Assembly: GCA_020635435.1 (NCBI GenBank)
Contig: JACJZU010000004.1
Location: 248,001-312,000 of the forward strand
Direction: 5' to 3'
Length of the DNA: 64,000 nucleotides
From: Flavobacteriales bacterium
GTDB lineage: Bacteria; Bacteroidota; Bacteroidia; NS11-12g; UBA9320
Position numbers and translations under genes: made by a program. The notes below the pieces were generated by a model. That model searched no databases, was not told the DNA's origin, and saw nothing but the letters and a program-made list of their open reading frames with translations. Below are positions 17,710 to 26,633 of the stretch, in pieces (positions within the stretch are counted from its first letter, which is position 1; each line of letters begins with the position of its first letter).

Positions 17710-18609
17710 TCAGCGGCTGACCGTTCTTGCGCGTACGCTTATCACAGGTCGGAAACCTGCCGTAGGCTCGGGCTGTGTATAGGGCTTGAAACTGCAGATG
17801 CGGATGTCGTAGGCATAGGAATTCCAATCCCCGCCGGCCAATGATCCGTTTTCGAGCATTTCGGAAACATTACCGCTGCTGTTGTACAAACCGAATCCAT
17901 TCGGGAAATACGACTTAGAGGCTGTGGTGAACATACCGCCATCGTTCATATACACGGTGAGTTCCGTAGGGATCGTTCCCTGTGGTTCACCGGAATCGCG
18001 CTTGTCGTTCGAAGGGAAATTGAGGGTATCCCTGGTTTTGAAATTATGTAAGTAAATGCCCTTTGAGTTGCGCAGAAAAGGTCCAAATGGATAAACAGCC
18101 TCCCAGTTCTCATGCCCACTCGCTGCCTTCATCCATTCATTCGTTTGGGGTAACCGACAACTGATCTCAAACTCCGGATACAGCTTTTGCAGCTCTGCAC
18201 CATACCAGGCGCAGTAGGCCCGTGCACCTTCCATGCTCACATTTACCACGGGGTAGTCCTTATAGGCTGGATGCGACCAATAGAACTTCATCATCGGTTC
18301 GCAGTACATAAGCAGATTCCAGTTCTCCACAGCAGGGTGCAATGCGAACCATTCCGCGGTGTCGCCATCCGGCCTCGTAGCCTTTAAGAATTCCAGATAC
18401 TGCCCATTGGTGATCTCGACCGAACTGATGTAGAATTCAGGTAAATGCTCAACGGACACACTTTCATCACATCCTTTCAATTCAAACGGGCCTTCTGGGA
18501 TATGGGCAAAGGCGCGTTTTTTAGTCAGCTCCTTGTGAATGGGGCGTTGGGCTAGGGAGGGGAGGGAGAGGAGGGTGGAGAGGAGGAGGAGGAGGGAAAA
18601 TCGGTTCAT
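17710..18609 (-). CDS. Exported formylglycine-generating-enzyme (SUMF1)-like protein
   Basis: 299 residues with a Leu/Ser-rich signal peptide (residues 1-20). The SUMF1/FGE-sulfatase fold follows, recognised by EITNGQYLEFL, the PVVNVSMEGARAYCAW stretch and the C-terminal GGDWNS and GFRPVI motifs. Only scattered cysteines remain and the catalytic pair of true formylglycine enzymes is not evident, so a structural or binding role is likelier. Such domains occur in the GldJ/GldK gliding and T9SS proteins of this phylum; it is not clearly one of those, and no lipobox is seen. It converges on the acyl-CoA dehydrogenase gene with a 12-base gap. The codons of its signal peptide make a very purine-rich plus strand. 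Confidence 0.8.
   Translation of the reverse strand: MNRFSLLLLLSTLLSLPSLAQRPIHKELTKKRAFAHIPEGPFELKGCDESVSVEHLPEFYISSVEITNGQYLEFLKATRPDGDTAEWFALHPAVENWNLLMYCEPMMKFYWSHPAYKDYPVVNVSMEGARAYCAWYGAELQKLYPEFEISCRLPQTNEWMKAASGHENWEAVYPFGPFLRNSKGIYLHNFKTRDTLNFPSNDKRDSGEPQGTIPTELTVYMNDGGMFTTASKSYFPNGFGLYNSSGNVSEMLENGSLAGGDWNSYAYDIRICSFKPYTQPEPTAGFRPVISVRARTVSR
18549..18566 (+). other. Potential G-quadruplex motif in the signal-peptide codons
   Basis: Four G-runs (GGG, GGG, GGGG, GGG) are separated by 3, 1 and 1 bases on the plus strand, the template side of the SUMF1-like gene. It fits the G3+N1-7 pattern. It may simply reflect repeated CTC and TCC codons for Leu and Ser. Confidence 0.35.
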
Positions 18610-18715
18610 GGTGTGTTAACGATTTAGCGGTCAGCGTTAGTGCAAATAGAAATCAAAAATGCTGAACGCTGCCATTTCCACTCCGAGTAGTCTCTACGCA
18701 AAGATGCTCTTGCTA

Positions 18716-18746
18716 TTGTTGCAACAAAGCTTGCAGAATACTTGTG
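18716..18746 (+). promoter_or_regulatory. Weak candidate promoter for the defence operon
   Basis: A TTG at 18716-18718 is followed after 20 bases by TACTTGTG at 18739-18746, one mismatch from TAnnTTTG. It sits about 58 bases before the chosen DUF4007 start and is the best match in the 190-base gap, but the match is imperfect. Confidence 0.3.
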
Positions 18747-18803
18747 TATAAATTGAGCCTCTTCCCCAAGGAGTTCTTCTTTCGACGAAGTTATCTTTAC
18801 AGG

Positions 18804-19694
18804 ATGGATAATTCCTTTCGGTTCTCAGGTCATGAATCGTTTCATTGTCGCCATTATTGGCTGAAAAAAGGCGTGGATTTTTTGCATGATGGGACTAAGC
18901 AATTCGCATCGGCAGAAGCCGTAGTGGATTTGGGTGTAGGGTCGAATATGGTTCGGTCAATACATTTTTGGTTGAAGGCTTTTGACTTAGTTAATTTGGA
19001 AGACGAATCACTCACCGAGTTGGCGACGTTTTTCTTCCTGAATGATCCGAATAGGGCTGTTGCAGATCCGATCGATCCCTATTTAGAGGACGAAGGGACA
19101 CTTTGGATCCTACATTTCTTACTCGTTAAACATGGCTTCTCATCGATTTATCCGATTGCCTTCGGAGATTTTCGTAGGTCCCGCATTTCTACTGATTTTA
19201 CAGAAGAGCAGCTGAAGACATATATCCTTAGATTATGTGAAAAGCAGGGAGTAAAGATTAGTGAAAATACGGTGAATACTGACATTAAGGTCTTCCTCAG
19301 GTCCTATTTGTCGCCTAACATGGATTCTAAGTTGATCGAGGATGAATTAAGTGCCTTATTCTATCCATTGAAGTTGATCCTTGCATTGGACTCAGTTAAT
19401 GACCTAAATCAAAAGATCTTCAGATTCAATTATGGTTCTCATAGAAGCATAGCCCCTGAGGTTTATTTTTACTGCATGCGTTCTGTATTCAACGATCGGG
19501 AATCCATTTCTTTTGATGAATTGCAGCAAGAGGTGTCGGATGTGCTATTGTGCGATAGGGAACAGACTTCTGAGTTGATCGAGAAGATGCAAGAAAGGAA
19601 ACTAACAGTTTACTTAGAAGACGCGGGTAGGAAAGAACTTCAGATCAAAACAAAAAAAACAAAAGAGGAAGTCCTTGAAAAGTACTATGGCTAG
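18804..19694 (+). CDS. DUF4007-family protein, first gene of a phosphorothioation-type defence operon
   Basis: About 296 residues and soluble, with no catalytic motif I can name. The N-terminus (FRFSGHESFHCRHYWLKKG) and the later GVGSNMV segment are characteristic of DUF4007. From memory, that family is found beside DndB/DndC-like genes. The start at 18804 is chosen because the family pattern begins there; the frame extends upstream to 18744 without similarity. It overlaps the ATPase gene by 8 bases if that gene starts at 19687. It may act as a DNA-binding or adaptor partner of the ATPase, which is inference. Base composition is more AT-rich than in the beta-oxidation genes to the left. Confidence 0.72.
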   Translation: MDNSFRFSGHESFHCRHYWLKKGVDFLHDGTKQFASAEAVVDLGVGSNMVRSIHFWLKAFDLVNLEDESLTELATFFFLNDPNRAVADPIDPYLEDEGTLWILHFLLVKHGFSSIYPIAFGDFRRSRISTDFTEEQLKTYILRLCEKQGVKISENTVNTDIKVFLRSYLSPNMDSKLIEDELSALFYPLKLILALDSVNDLNQKIFRFNYGSHRSIAPEVYFYCMRSVFNDRESISFDELQQEVSDVLLCDREQTSELIEKMQERKLTVYLEDAGRKELQIKTKKTKEEVLEKYYG

Positions 19695-22600
19695 GGTGTT
19701 GACTTCAACAAACATACTTAGGGATGAATCCCAGGACTTGAATTACATCGTCACAGCGAATTCAAACGAAATATTCTCGAGGATACTACATGATTATTCC
19801 AAGGGACATCACTCGTTCAATATTATTGGATCTTATGGGACAGGTAAGTCCACCTTTTTATGGGCTTTTGAGAGGCACCTGAAAGGTCTACAGGTTTATT
19901 TTAACGATCGTCTGAATGGACAATTCTCTGGTTACAAGAAGTTTCACTTTGTAAAAATTGTCGGAAAAACAGAATCATTAAAAGAATCGCTAAAACAGAC
20001 TCTTGAGATTTCGGACAAGGGATCTGACTTCCTCAAAGAGCTGGGACGATATCAGGCCGAATTGGGCAAAAAGAAAATAGTTCTGGTTCTGCTTATTGAC
20101 GAGTTTGGAAAGTTTTTGGAATATGCCAATAGGTCTCAGAACGACGAGATCTATTTTATTCAGGAGTTGGCTGAATTTTTCAATGATCCTAATCGAGAGG
20201 CATTGTTGATCACAACCCTGCATCAAAACTTTGGTAAATATGCTAAAGGCTTGGAGCAATCGGAAAGGCTTGAGTGGGAGAAGGTTAAAGGACGCCTAAA
20301 AGATCTGGCTTTTGACGAACCTGTAGAGCAACTGCTCTATTTCGCTTCGGAGCGGTTGGAGAGATACAAACTTCAGGAATCTAGAGCCGAGATCTGGGAT
20401 GGTTTGAACAAAGCTATTGTGGACTCTGGGTTGTTGGATATATCTCAGAATGCGAATACGGCGCGAAAACTATATCCATTGGATCTGCTTGCTGCAGGTA
20501 TTTTGTCCAATTCTTTGAGGATCTATGGGCAAAATGAACGATCACTGTTCAGCTTCATTGAATCCAAGGAACTCACCGGAAGTGCAGAGCGAAACGAAGT
20601 TTTTTCAGTGGATAGGGTCTTTGACTACCTCAGGCTCAATTTCAGTTCGGAGTTACAAGACGGCGAGAAGAATCCACACAAACCGCAATGGTCGGCAGCT
20701 TATAAGGCACTTGATCGATGTGAGTCACTTATGCCGCAGGATTATGCTTTGGCGGAGATCATACTGAAGATCATTTGTCTCGTAAATATTTTTGGAAAAC
20801 ATGGTGGGATATTGGATGACGAGGTTCTGGTGAGTTATGTGTCAGGAACAAGTGTATTTGTTGACCGCAAGGAGATCAGTCGCGTAATTAGAGCCCTCGA
20901 GAGCAATCAGATCATTCGTTTCTTCAGGCATAGAACGAAATACAATTACATAGATGGTACCGATGTAGACTTACAACTAGAGTATATCAATGCGTTAAAA
21001 CACATCGAACATGATTTTGATGTAGTAGCGCGATTGTCAGAACTATTTGAATTACCCCCTGTTGCAGTGCGCCAGATCAGCTATGAAACAGGCATCCCTC
21101 GTAATGTAGCCTATCGATTTGTGGATGACATTGACGATCTAACCGAGCCAATGGGAGAGATTGATGGCTACATTAATGTTATTGTTACTAATAAGAAGAA
21201 GCAACCGGAGAAAATCAGAGCATTATTGCGAAGTGGTCTAAAGTGTCAATTTTTCCTATTGTATAAAGAATATGATCAGATCTATTCAGACCTATTAGAG
21301 ATCGCCAAGGTAGAATATCTTCTAGAGAAGCACAAAGAAGACCGGGTCGTGTCGAATTTGTTACAGGAGGATAGGAGGTATTGTCTGCACAGATTAGAAG
21401 ATAATTTTATTCATGCCCAGTTCAATTCTAGCAGAGTATATTGGTACTTCGAGGATAGTGAGCCAACGAAAGTCCATTCTTCACGAGTCCTCAATCAGAT
21501 ATTGAGTTTGCTACTTGCCGCGGTCTATAAAGATGTTCCAGTATTTAAAAATGAACTAGTCAATAGAAATAAGTTATCTACTCCGATCTTGACGGCTCGC
21601 AAGGCACTTATTAAAAGAATGTTGGATTCGGGGAACGTCGAAGACTTAAGTTTTGAAGATAAAAAATACCCCCCGGAGAAGACGATCTATCTCAGCTTGC
21701 TCAAGAAAACGGGTATACACAGACAAGAAGAAGGCCTTTGGGGTTATTTCGCTCCTAAGGAAACAGATAATGAGGGCTTCAGTTTACTGTGGCAGAAATC
21801 CATTGAGTTTATTGACTCAGCAGCGAATGGAAGACGATCAATTATTGAATTGTACCAAACACTTACGAAACCTGGTTCATTGAAACTCAAATCGGGTTTC
21901 GTTGATTTTTGGGTCCCGGTATTCCTAATTGCGAACAAAGAGAAGTATGCTTTGTATGAGAATAATAATGGAGAATACATACCCTATTTGGATTCTGATA
22001 TACTCGATCTCATCCATAAAGATCCCTCTCAATTTTCCGTCCGTAAAATAAGAGTTGATGGCGTAAGCCATAATCTGCTGAAACAATATGAAGTGCTTAC
22101 CGGCAAAGATCTAAGCGATATACCGGGAGTGCACTCGTCATATATTTCGATATATTCTAGTTTTATCCGATTCTACAGATCCTTGAGTCCCTATGCACAA
22201 AAGACACAAAACGTTTCAGGGTCAGCCTCTGCTTTCAGGGACGCAGTAATTGGGGCCAAGGACCCAGAAGAAGCCTTATTCGACAGAATTCCTGCCGCCT
22301 TGGGTATTTACACACCAAATTCGGATAATGCAGAGGTTTTCCGAATGAAATTGATCGATGTAATTGAGGAACTGCGCAGTGTTTATGACAAGTTGATCGA
22401 TGCCATCGAAATGGAAATAGCGGAGTTCTTAGAGTTAGAACAGATTTCATTTCCGTCCTACAAAGAAGAGCTGATTCGAACATTCAGTTCAGTGAAAGTG
22501 AGCCTATTGGCCGAAAAAGAGAAGGTCTTCTTGAATCGACTCAGGTCCCCGCTTGATGACCGTATGTCTTATCTGAAATCCTTGGGGGATTTCATCGTTG

Positions 22601-22920
22601 GCAAAAGTTTGGAAACTATTTCAGATGGCGAGATACCGTTAGTACTGTCAGGAATTCGATCACACCTTGTGAAAATGCAAGATCTGATAGATCTTCACGA
22701 TGAAATCGATGGGAATGAATTTAAGGAGCTCGTTCAGTTGAAATTACTTGACTCGAGTGGAACATCGCTAATCACGAAAAATGTTCGGCTTGAATCCAAG
22801 GTTACGAATCATTTAGAGAACGAATTGACCAAGAGCTTAACGTCTGATCCGGAGCTGAATATACGGGCGCTAGTCGCGTTGCTTAACGAAGAAATAAAAA
22901 AGATTAATGGGAACGGTTAA
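19687..22920 (+). CDS. Large P-loop (AAA-like) ATPase of the defence operon
   Basis: About 1,078 residues. The N-terminal ATPase domain has a Walker A GSYGTGKST and a Walker B LLIDEFGK, about 90 residues apart (48-56 and 138-139 counting from this start). A TTLHQNF sensor-like stretch and a GRLKDLAF segment follow. The remaining 750 residues are mainly helical, without recognised motifs. It resembles the large ATPases of multi-gene defence systems (BrxC/PglY-like in organisation), but I cannot assign it to one family. TTG at 19675 is an alternative start with a good GAGGAAG upstream. It is not the SMC-like DndD, having no long coiled-coil with a split ATPase. It probably powers DNA scanning or remodelling by the complex. 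Confidence 0.8.
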   Translation: MARVLTSTNILRDESQDLNYIVTANSNEIFSRILHDYSKGHHSFNIIGSYGTGKSTFLWAFERHLKGLQVYFNDRLNGQFSGYKKFHFVKIVGKTESLKESLKQTLEISDKGSDFLKELGRYQAELGKKKIVLVLLIDEFGKFLEYANRSQNDEIYFIQELAEFFNDPNREALLITTLHQNFGKYAKGLEQSERLEWEKVKGRLKDLAFDEPVEQLLYFASERLERYKLQESRAEIWDGLNKAIVDSGLLDISQNANTARKLYPLDLLAAGILSNSLRIYGQNERSLFSFIESKELTGSAERNEVFSVDRVFDYLRLNFSSELQDGEKNPHKPQWSAAYKALDRCESLMPQDYALAEIILKIICLVNIFGKHGGILDDEVLVSYVSGTSVFVDRKEISRVIRALESNQIIRFFRHRTKYNYIDGTDVDLQLEYINALKHIEHDFDVVARLSELFELPPVAVRQISYETGIPRNVAYRFVDDIDDLTEPMGEIDGYINVIVTNKKKQPEKIRALLRSGLKCQFFLLYKEYDQIYSDLLEIAKVEYLLEKHKEDRVVSNLLQEDRRYCLHRLEDNFIHAQFNSSRVYWYFEDSEPTKVHSSRVLNQILSLLLAAVYKDVPVFKNELVNRNKLSTPILTARKALIKRMLDSGNVEDLSFEDKKYPPEKTIYLSLLKKTGIHRQEEGLWGYFAPKETDNEGFSLLWQKSIEFIDSAANGRRSIIELYQTLTKPGSLKLKSGFVDFWVPVFLIANKEKYALYENNNGEYIPYLDSDILDLIHKDPSQFSVRKIRVDGVSHNLLKQYEVLTGKDLSDIPGVHSSYISIYSSFIRFYRSLSPYAQKTQNVSGSASAFRDAVIGAKDPEEALFDRIPAALGIYTPNSDNAEVFRMKLIDVIEELRSVYDKLIDAIEMEIAEFLELEQISFPSYKEELIRTFSSVKVSLLAEKEKVFLNRLRSPLDDRMSYLKSLGDFIVGKSLETISDGEIPLVLSGIRSHLVKMQDLIDLHDEIDGNEFKELVQLKLLDSSGTSLITKNVRLESKVTNHLENELTKSLTSDPELNIRALVALLNEEIKKINGNG

Positions 22921-24016
22921 ACACGTATTGGGGATTTCAGGAGGGAAGGATAGTGCAGCTTTAGCTCTTTATCTGAAAGACCGACATCCTGATCTAGATA
23001 TTGAGTATTATACATGTGACACAGGGAGGGAGTTGCAGGAGACCTATGATCTGATCGATCGGTTGGAAGGCTATTTAGGGAAGAAGATCCTTAAGCTGCA
23101 TTCGGTAGATTTAAATAACACGATGGGGGAGAGTCCGTTTGACCATTTTCTTCAATTATATGGTGGCTATTTACCTTCTTCAAATGCGAGATGGTGTACG
23201 AAGAAGTTGAAGTTGGATCCTTTTGAAAAGTACTTGGGCGATTTACCAACAATCAGCTATGTGGGTATTCGGGGTGATGAAGATCGAGAGGGGTATATAT
23301 CCAAAAGGAAGAATGTGCAGTCCATATTTCCATTTCGTAAAAATATTTGGAGTGAGGATGTGATAACTTACGTGTTGAATGCAAGTGGGATCAATCGAAC
23401 GCTCGAAATCGCCAAAAGTCAAGGATTTGATAAGCAGATGTTGGATTTACTGGGTGCTCCTTTAGGGCAAGGATACTCGATGAATCAAAAGCTAAATCGG
23501 ATTTTGGATTTTGACGTGAAAGCTTTCAATAAATTAGTTTTTCAATGTCTTAAAGGTTCTCCATATCCCGTAGGTATGTTAGATTCATTTGCGCTCATTG
23601 ATAATGACGAAGTGCTCGGTATTGATGATATATTTTCAATTCTCAGAGGATCCGGAGTTGGGGTGCCAGCTTATTACGAGCCTTTGGAGTATGAGGTTGA
23701 AATAGATGGGGAGATTCATAAGGGGGTGTATAATCGGAGTCGATCCGGATGCTTTTTTTGTTTTTTTCAGCAGAAAATTGAATGGATATGGCTTTTCGAG
23801 AGACATCCTGAGCTGTTTGCAAAGGCTATGGAATATGAGAAGGATGGGTATACTTGGATGGATTCTGAGCGTTTGGAGGAGCTGTGTTTGCCGAGACGGG
23901 TGAAAGAAATAAAATTGGACCATTATAAAAGAAGTAAATCCCTTTCGAGTTTTAAGAATTGGAAAGATCTAGTTTTGGAGTCAGAGGGTGTGGGATGTGC
24001 TAGTTGTTTTATTTGA
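22907..24016 (+). CDS. DndC-like PAPS-reductase/ATP-pyrophosphatase family protein
   Basis: 369 residues. The PP-loop SGGKDS is at residues 11-16, near the N-terminus as in DndC and PAPS reductases; it binds ATP to adenylate a substrate. Other family marks are the ARWCTKKLK motif, a CFFC pair near residue 282 and a CASC motif at the C-terminus. These are candidate iron-sulfur ligands, as known for DndC. In Dnd systems this enzyme works with the cysteine desulfurase DndA to put sulfur into the DNA backbone. The gene overlaps the ATPase gene by 14 bases and the next gene by 1 (TGATG), so translation is coupled. No desulfurase is encoded here; a chromosomal IscS would have to serve. Phosphorothioation itself is inferred. 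Confidence 0.85.
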   Translation: MGTVKHVLGISGGKDSAALALYLKDRHPDLDIEYYTCDTGRELQETYDLIDRLEGYLGKKILKLHSVDLNNTMGESPFDHFLQLYGGYLPSSNARWCTKKLKLDPFEKYLGDLPTISYVGIRGDEDREGYISKRKNVQSIFPFRKNIWSEDVITYVLNASGINRTLEIAKSQGFDKQMLDLLGAPLGQGYSMNQKLNRILDFDVKAFNKLVFQCLKGSPYPVGMLDSFALIDNDEVLGIDDIFSILRGSGVGVPAYYEPLEYEVEIDGEIHKGVYNRSRSGCFFCFFQQKIEWIWLFERHPELFAKAMEYEKDGYTWMDSERLEELCLPRRVKEIKLDHYKRSKSLSSFKNWKDLVLESEGVGCASCFI

Positions 24017-24615
24017 TGATGGAATTTCGTGAATATTTGGTGATGGACTTGGAAAGTACACCAGAAACTCCTGGGATATATTCGTGGCATCTCAAGCCGA
24101 AAAATATTGGCGAATCATATCTCAAGGCATACCAAAATTTTTCTAACAGTAAGTTGTACCGTGCAGAGGTGTCCAGCGATTTTGCCGAGAGATACCTAGG
24201 AGATTTGAAACCAGTCTTACAAAGGGATACTACGCTGACTAGATTATTTGATTTGAAACAAGACTATATTTTGTCAGTTGTCAATATTTTAAGTGCACCA
24301 CTCTATATTGGTTACTCCAAGAACATTAATCGAAGACTTGTTGAACATAAACGTAGATTGTTAGAGGTTATAAATAAAGCTGAAGATGCAGAATTGTTGG
24401 CTGCGGATCTTGTTGAAGGGAATGATGACGAAGGGGAATCTCGTTATTTTGCTTTCAGGGTAGGTAAGGAGTTGAGATCGTACAGAGATTATATCGATGA
24501 GTCTTCTTTAGTTGTAAAGGTCTTCGAGTATGGTCATATTGATAATTACAGTGGATTAAAGCAATTTGAAAATTACTTAAACAGAACAACTCGCCCAATT
24601 TTCGGTAAACGATGA
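24016..24615 (+). CDS. GIY-YIG endonuclease-like protein with a large insertion
   Basis: About 199 residues. GIY is at residues 20-22 but YIG only at 97-99, so about 74 residues separate them where about 10 are usual. The catalytic Arg is probably in KNINRR (R106 or R107). The catalytic Glu is probably E185 in FENYLNRTTRP near the C-terminus, matching the family's late Glu-x-x-Leu...Pro pattern. All active-site elements are therefore present. The ATG at 24016 overlaps the DndC-like stop by one base, and the 3' end overlaps the DndB-like gene by 4 (ATGA). In context it is the likely DNA-cutting subunit, perhaps restricting unmodified DNA. An alternative TTG start lies at 24004. Confidence 0.75.
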   Translation: MMEFREYLVMDLESTPETPGIYSWHLKPKNIGESYLKAYQNFSNSKLYRAEVSSDFAERYLGDLKPVLQRDTTLTRLFDLKQDYILSVVNILSAPLYIGYSKNINRRLVEHKRRLLEVINKAEDAELLAADLVEGNDDEGESRYFAFRVGKELRSYRDYIDESSLVVKVFEYGHIDNYSGLKQFENYLNRTTRPIFGKR

Positions 24616-26633
24616 AAAAAATCAGCAGTAACCCTAAGCGTTATGTCAAAGTTTATGGTGTGTTAGGACATTTTGAGACACCTGATAGCAAATTTAGTGT
24701 CAAATATTTCTCTACTTATGCGAATTCGTACCAAGATCATTACAAGGATTTGTTGTCTGAATTAAAGCCTATGCGAGAGAGGGTCAGAACGAATGAATTG
24801 TCTGATCTTAGCGCGCTTCTACAAAGAGATTTGGATGACTTGAGAGTTTCTAATGGGTTGATTCCTTATTTAGTAAATAAGATTCGTGGGAATGAGCATA
24901 ATCCGAATCACATTGCTTTTTTTCCCGCAATATTAGTAGCTCTCATCCCAAAAGGTTATATAAGTCGCACAGGGCCATCGGATTACCCGAAATTGCATGA
25001 AGGACTTGAAGACGACGCGCAGATTTCATTTACTTATGAAACTGAGGAAAGACATGACTGTTGGAGATTGGAACAATTCAAGGATGAGAATGGTGATGTT
25101 ACACCCTTGGCTTCGTTATCAATAGATTTTTCTATTACCGACGCAATTGTTTTGGACGGTCAACACCGAGCAAATGCGTTCAGGGTCTTAACAGGTAGTT
25201 TTTGGGAGAATAAGGAAAATCAGATATATGGACCATTCTACAAAGAAGTCGAGGCTGATGAAACGTATAAATCTGATCTTCCCCTTACTATAATATGGTT
25301 TGAGTCTGATAGTGAACAAGTAGTAGATCCTAGATATATTTCTCGGGAGTTGTTTGTCGCGGTTAATAATAATGCTCGTCTTATCAGCAAGAGTAGGCTA
25401 GTGCTGCTTAATGACAAGGACCCAAGTGCTCTCATTACGAGATTTTGGTACTCTAAAGTGGCAGAAGAGCATTCTTTTTCATGTGATACTCCGAGTTTAA
25501 ATATGTTACATATGGGGTTTGATGTTAACCGAGATCTTCGGAATAGCAGGTCACATATATTTACACTAACAGAGCCAGAAATTATTTATGACGTTGTAGA
25601 TTGGCTTTACTTTGGACCAGTCAGGTATACAAATGAATTGGATAAATATAAGGTAGCTCGTCAGCGAGACAGATTCGACACTTCTGTCTTTAAATATTAT
25701 TTTCCTAATAGTGGTAAATATGTTAGAGCACCTGAATCAGATTATGAAGGGGAAGAAACGAAACTCGTAAGCGACATTGAAGGTGTCGAGGTTTTGAAGG
25801 AAGAATTTGAGAGACTTTGTTATCCTGATCTCAAGCGTCTATTTGAAGAATTGTCATTTTTGCAACCACATTATGCCGCTACTCATTCAATTGGCAAACA
25901 GCGAAAGTATGATTGGGATTCAGTGGGATTAAAGGAGGTTTGGGACCAATTATATATTGGAGGGGAGGGATTATATTACGGTATAAAACATTTGGACCCA
26001 TCGGATCCTAGGATTAAAGATGTTTTGGATAATATAAAAACTATTGAATCAGAGTTTTCGGCTATTCGAGCTAGTTTTTTCTGTAAACCACCAAATATAG
26101 TAGATGAAGCATATAGGTCCTTCACAACTAAGGCTTTTCAAGTCGCCTATTTTAAAACCTATGGGGATTTTGTTCGTCGAGTTGTAAATCTTTATAATGA
26201 CCCATTGGAGGAGTTTCTAACTCGATTAAATGCTGTAACACTGGATCAATGGTTGTTTATTTTAATTGATTTTAGAAAGGAATTAATTTCCACTGTAGAT
26301 CCTAAGACCTGGCCTGCATATCATAAGATATTGTTGAGGTTTATCCAAAAAGAAGGAGAATTCTTTCATAATGAATTGAACGCATCTCCTGAAGCTGAAC
26401 TTTTCAAGAAATATTTTCTTAATCGTTGCTATAAATTTGCTGACGACTCCGGGCGCATCTTAAGCGATATGACTAAGGAGGAGTTAAGCGCTGACATTTT
26501 AAATCAATGGGTAGAAGATATCAAAGGGAGAGTGATAAAATTTATGAAGGAGGGTGGGTTGGAAACATTGGATTTAGATTTTTACGGTAATGCATTACAA
26601 ATACTGAAAGATAAGGTTAATGCTTGGAGTTAG
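24612..26633 (+). CDS. Large DndB-like (DGQHR-domain) protein
   Basis: 673 residues. The diagnostic DGQHR motif is at 182-186 inside VLDGQHRANAF, followed by a segment (ELFVAVNNNARLIS) that matches the DndB/DGQHR family. DndB in Dnd loci is a regulator of about 360-380 residues that binds the dnd promoter. Here about 300 extra C-terminal residues, mostly helical and charged, have no recognised domain. The gene overlaps its upstream neighbour by 4 bases and its downstream neighbour by 14. It is the most AT-rich of the operon on inspection. It may regulate the operon or sense DNA or nucleotide; the enlarged form may have gained an additional role. Confidence 0.75.
   Translation: MKKISSNPKRYVKVYGVLGHFETPDSKFSVKYFSTYANSYQDHYKDLLSELKPMRERVRTNELSDLSALLQRDLDDLRVSNGLIPYLVNKIRGNEHNPNHIAFFPAILVALIPKGYISRTGPSDYPKLHEGLEDDAQISFTYETEERHDCWRLEQFKDENGDVTPLASLSIDFSITDAIVLDGQHRANAFRVLTGSFWENKENQIYGPFYKEVEADETYKSDLPLTIIWFESDSEQVVDPRYISRELFVAVNNNARLISKSRLVLLNDKDPSALITRFWYSKVAEEHSFSCDTPSLNMLHMGFDVNRDLRNSRSHIFTLTEPEIIYDVVDWLYFGPVRYTNELDKYKVARQRDRFDTSVFKYYFPNSGKYVRAPESDYEGEETKLVSDIEGVEVLKEEFERLCYPDLKRLFEELSFLQPHYAATHSIGKQRKYDWDSVGLKEVWDQLYIGGEGLYYGIKHLDPSDPRIKDVLDNIKTIESEFSAIRASFFCKPPNIVDEAYRSFTTKAFQVAYFKTYGDFVRRVVNLYNDPLEEFLTRLNAVTLDQWLFILIDFRKELISTVDPKTWPAYHKILLRFIQKEGEFFHNELNASPEAELFKKYFLNRCYKFADDSGRILSDMTKEELSADILNQWVEDIKGRVIKFMKEGGLETLDLDFYGNALQILKDKVNAWS

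Noticed and set aside
19687..26633. Complete Dnd or BREX system
   Set aside because: No desulfurase, DndD, DndE, PglX methyltransferase, PglZ or BrxL gene is encoded between the flanking host genes.
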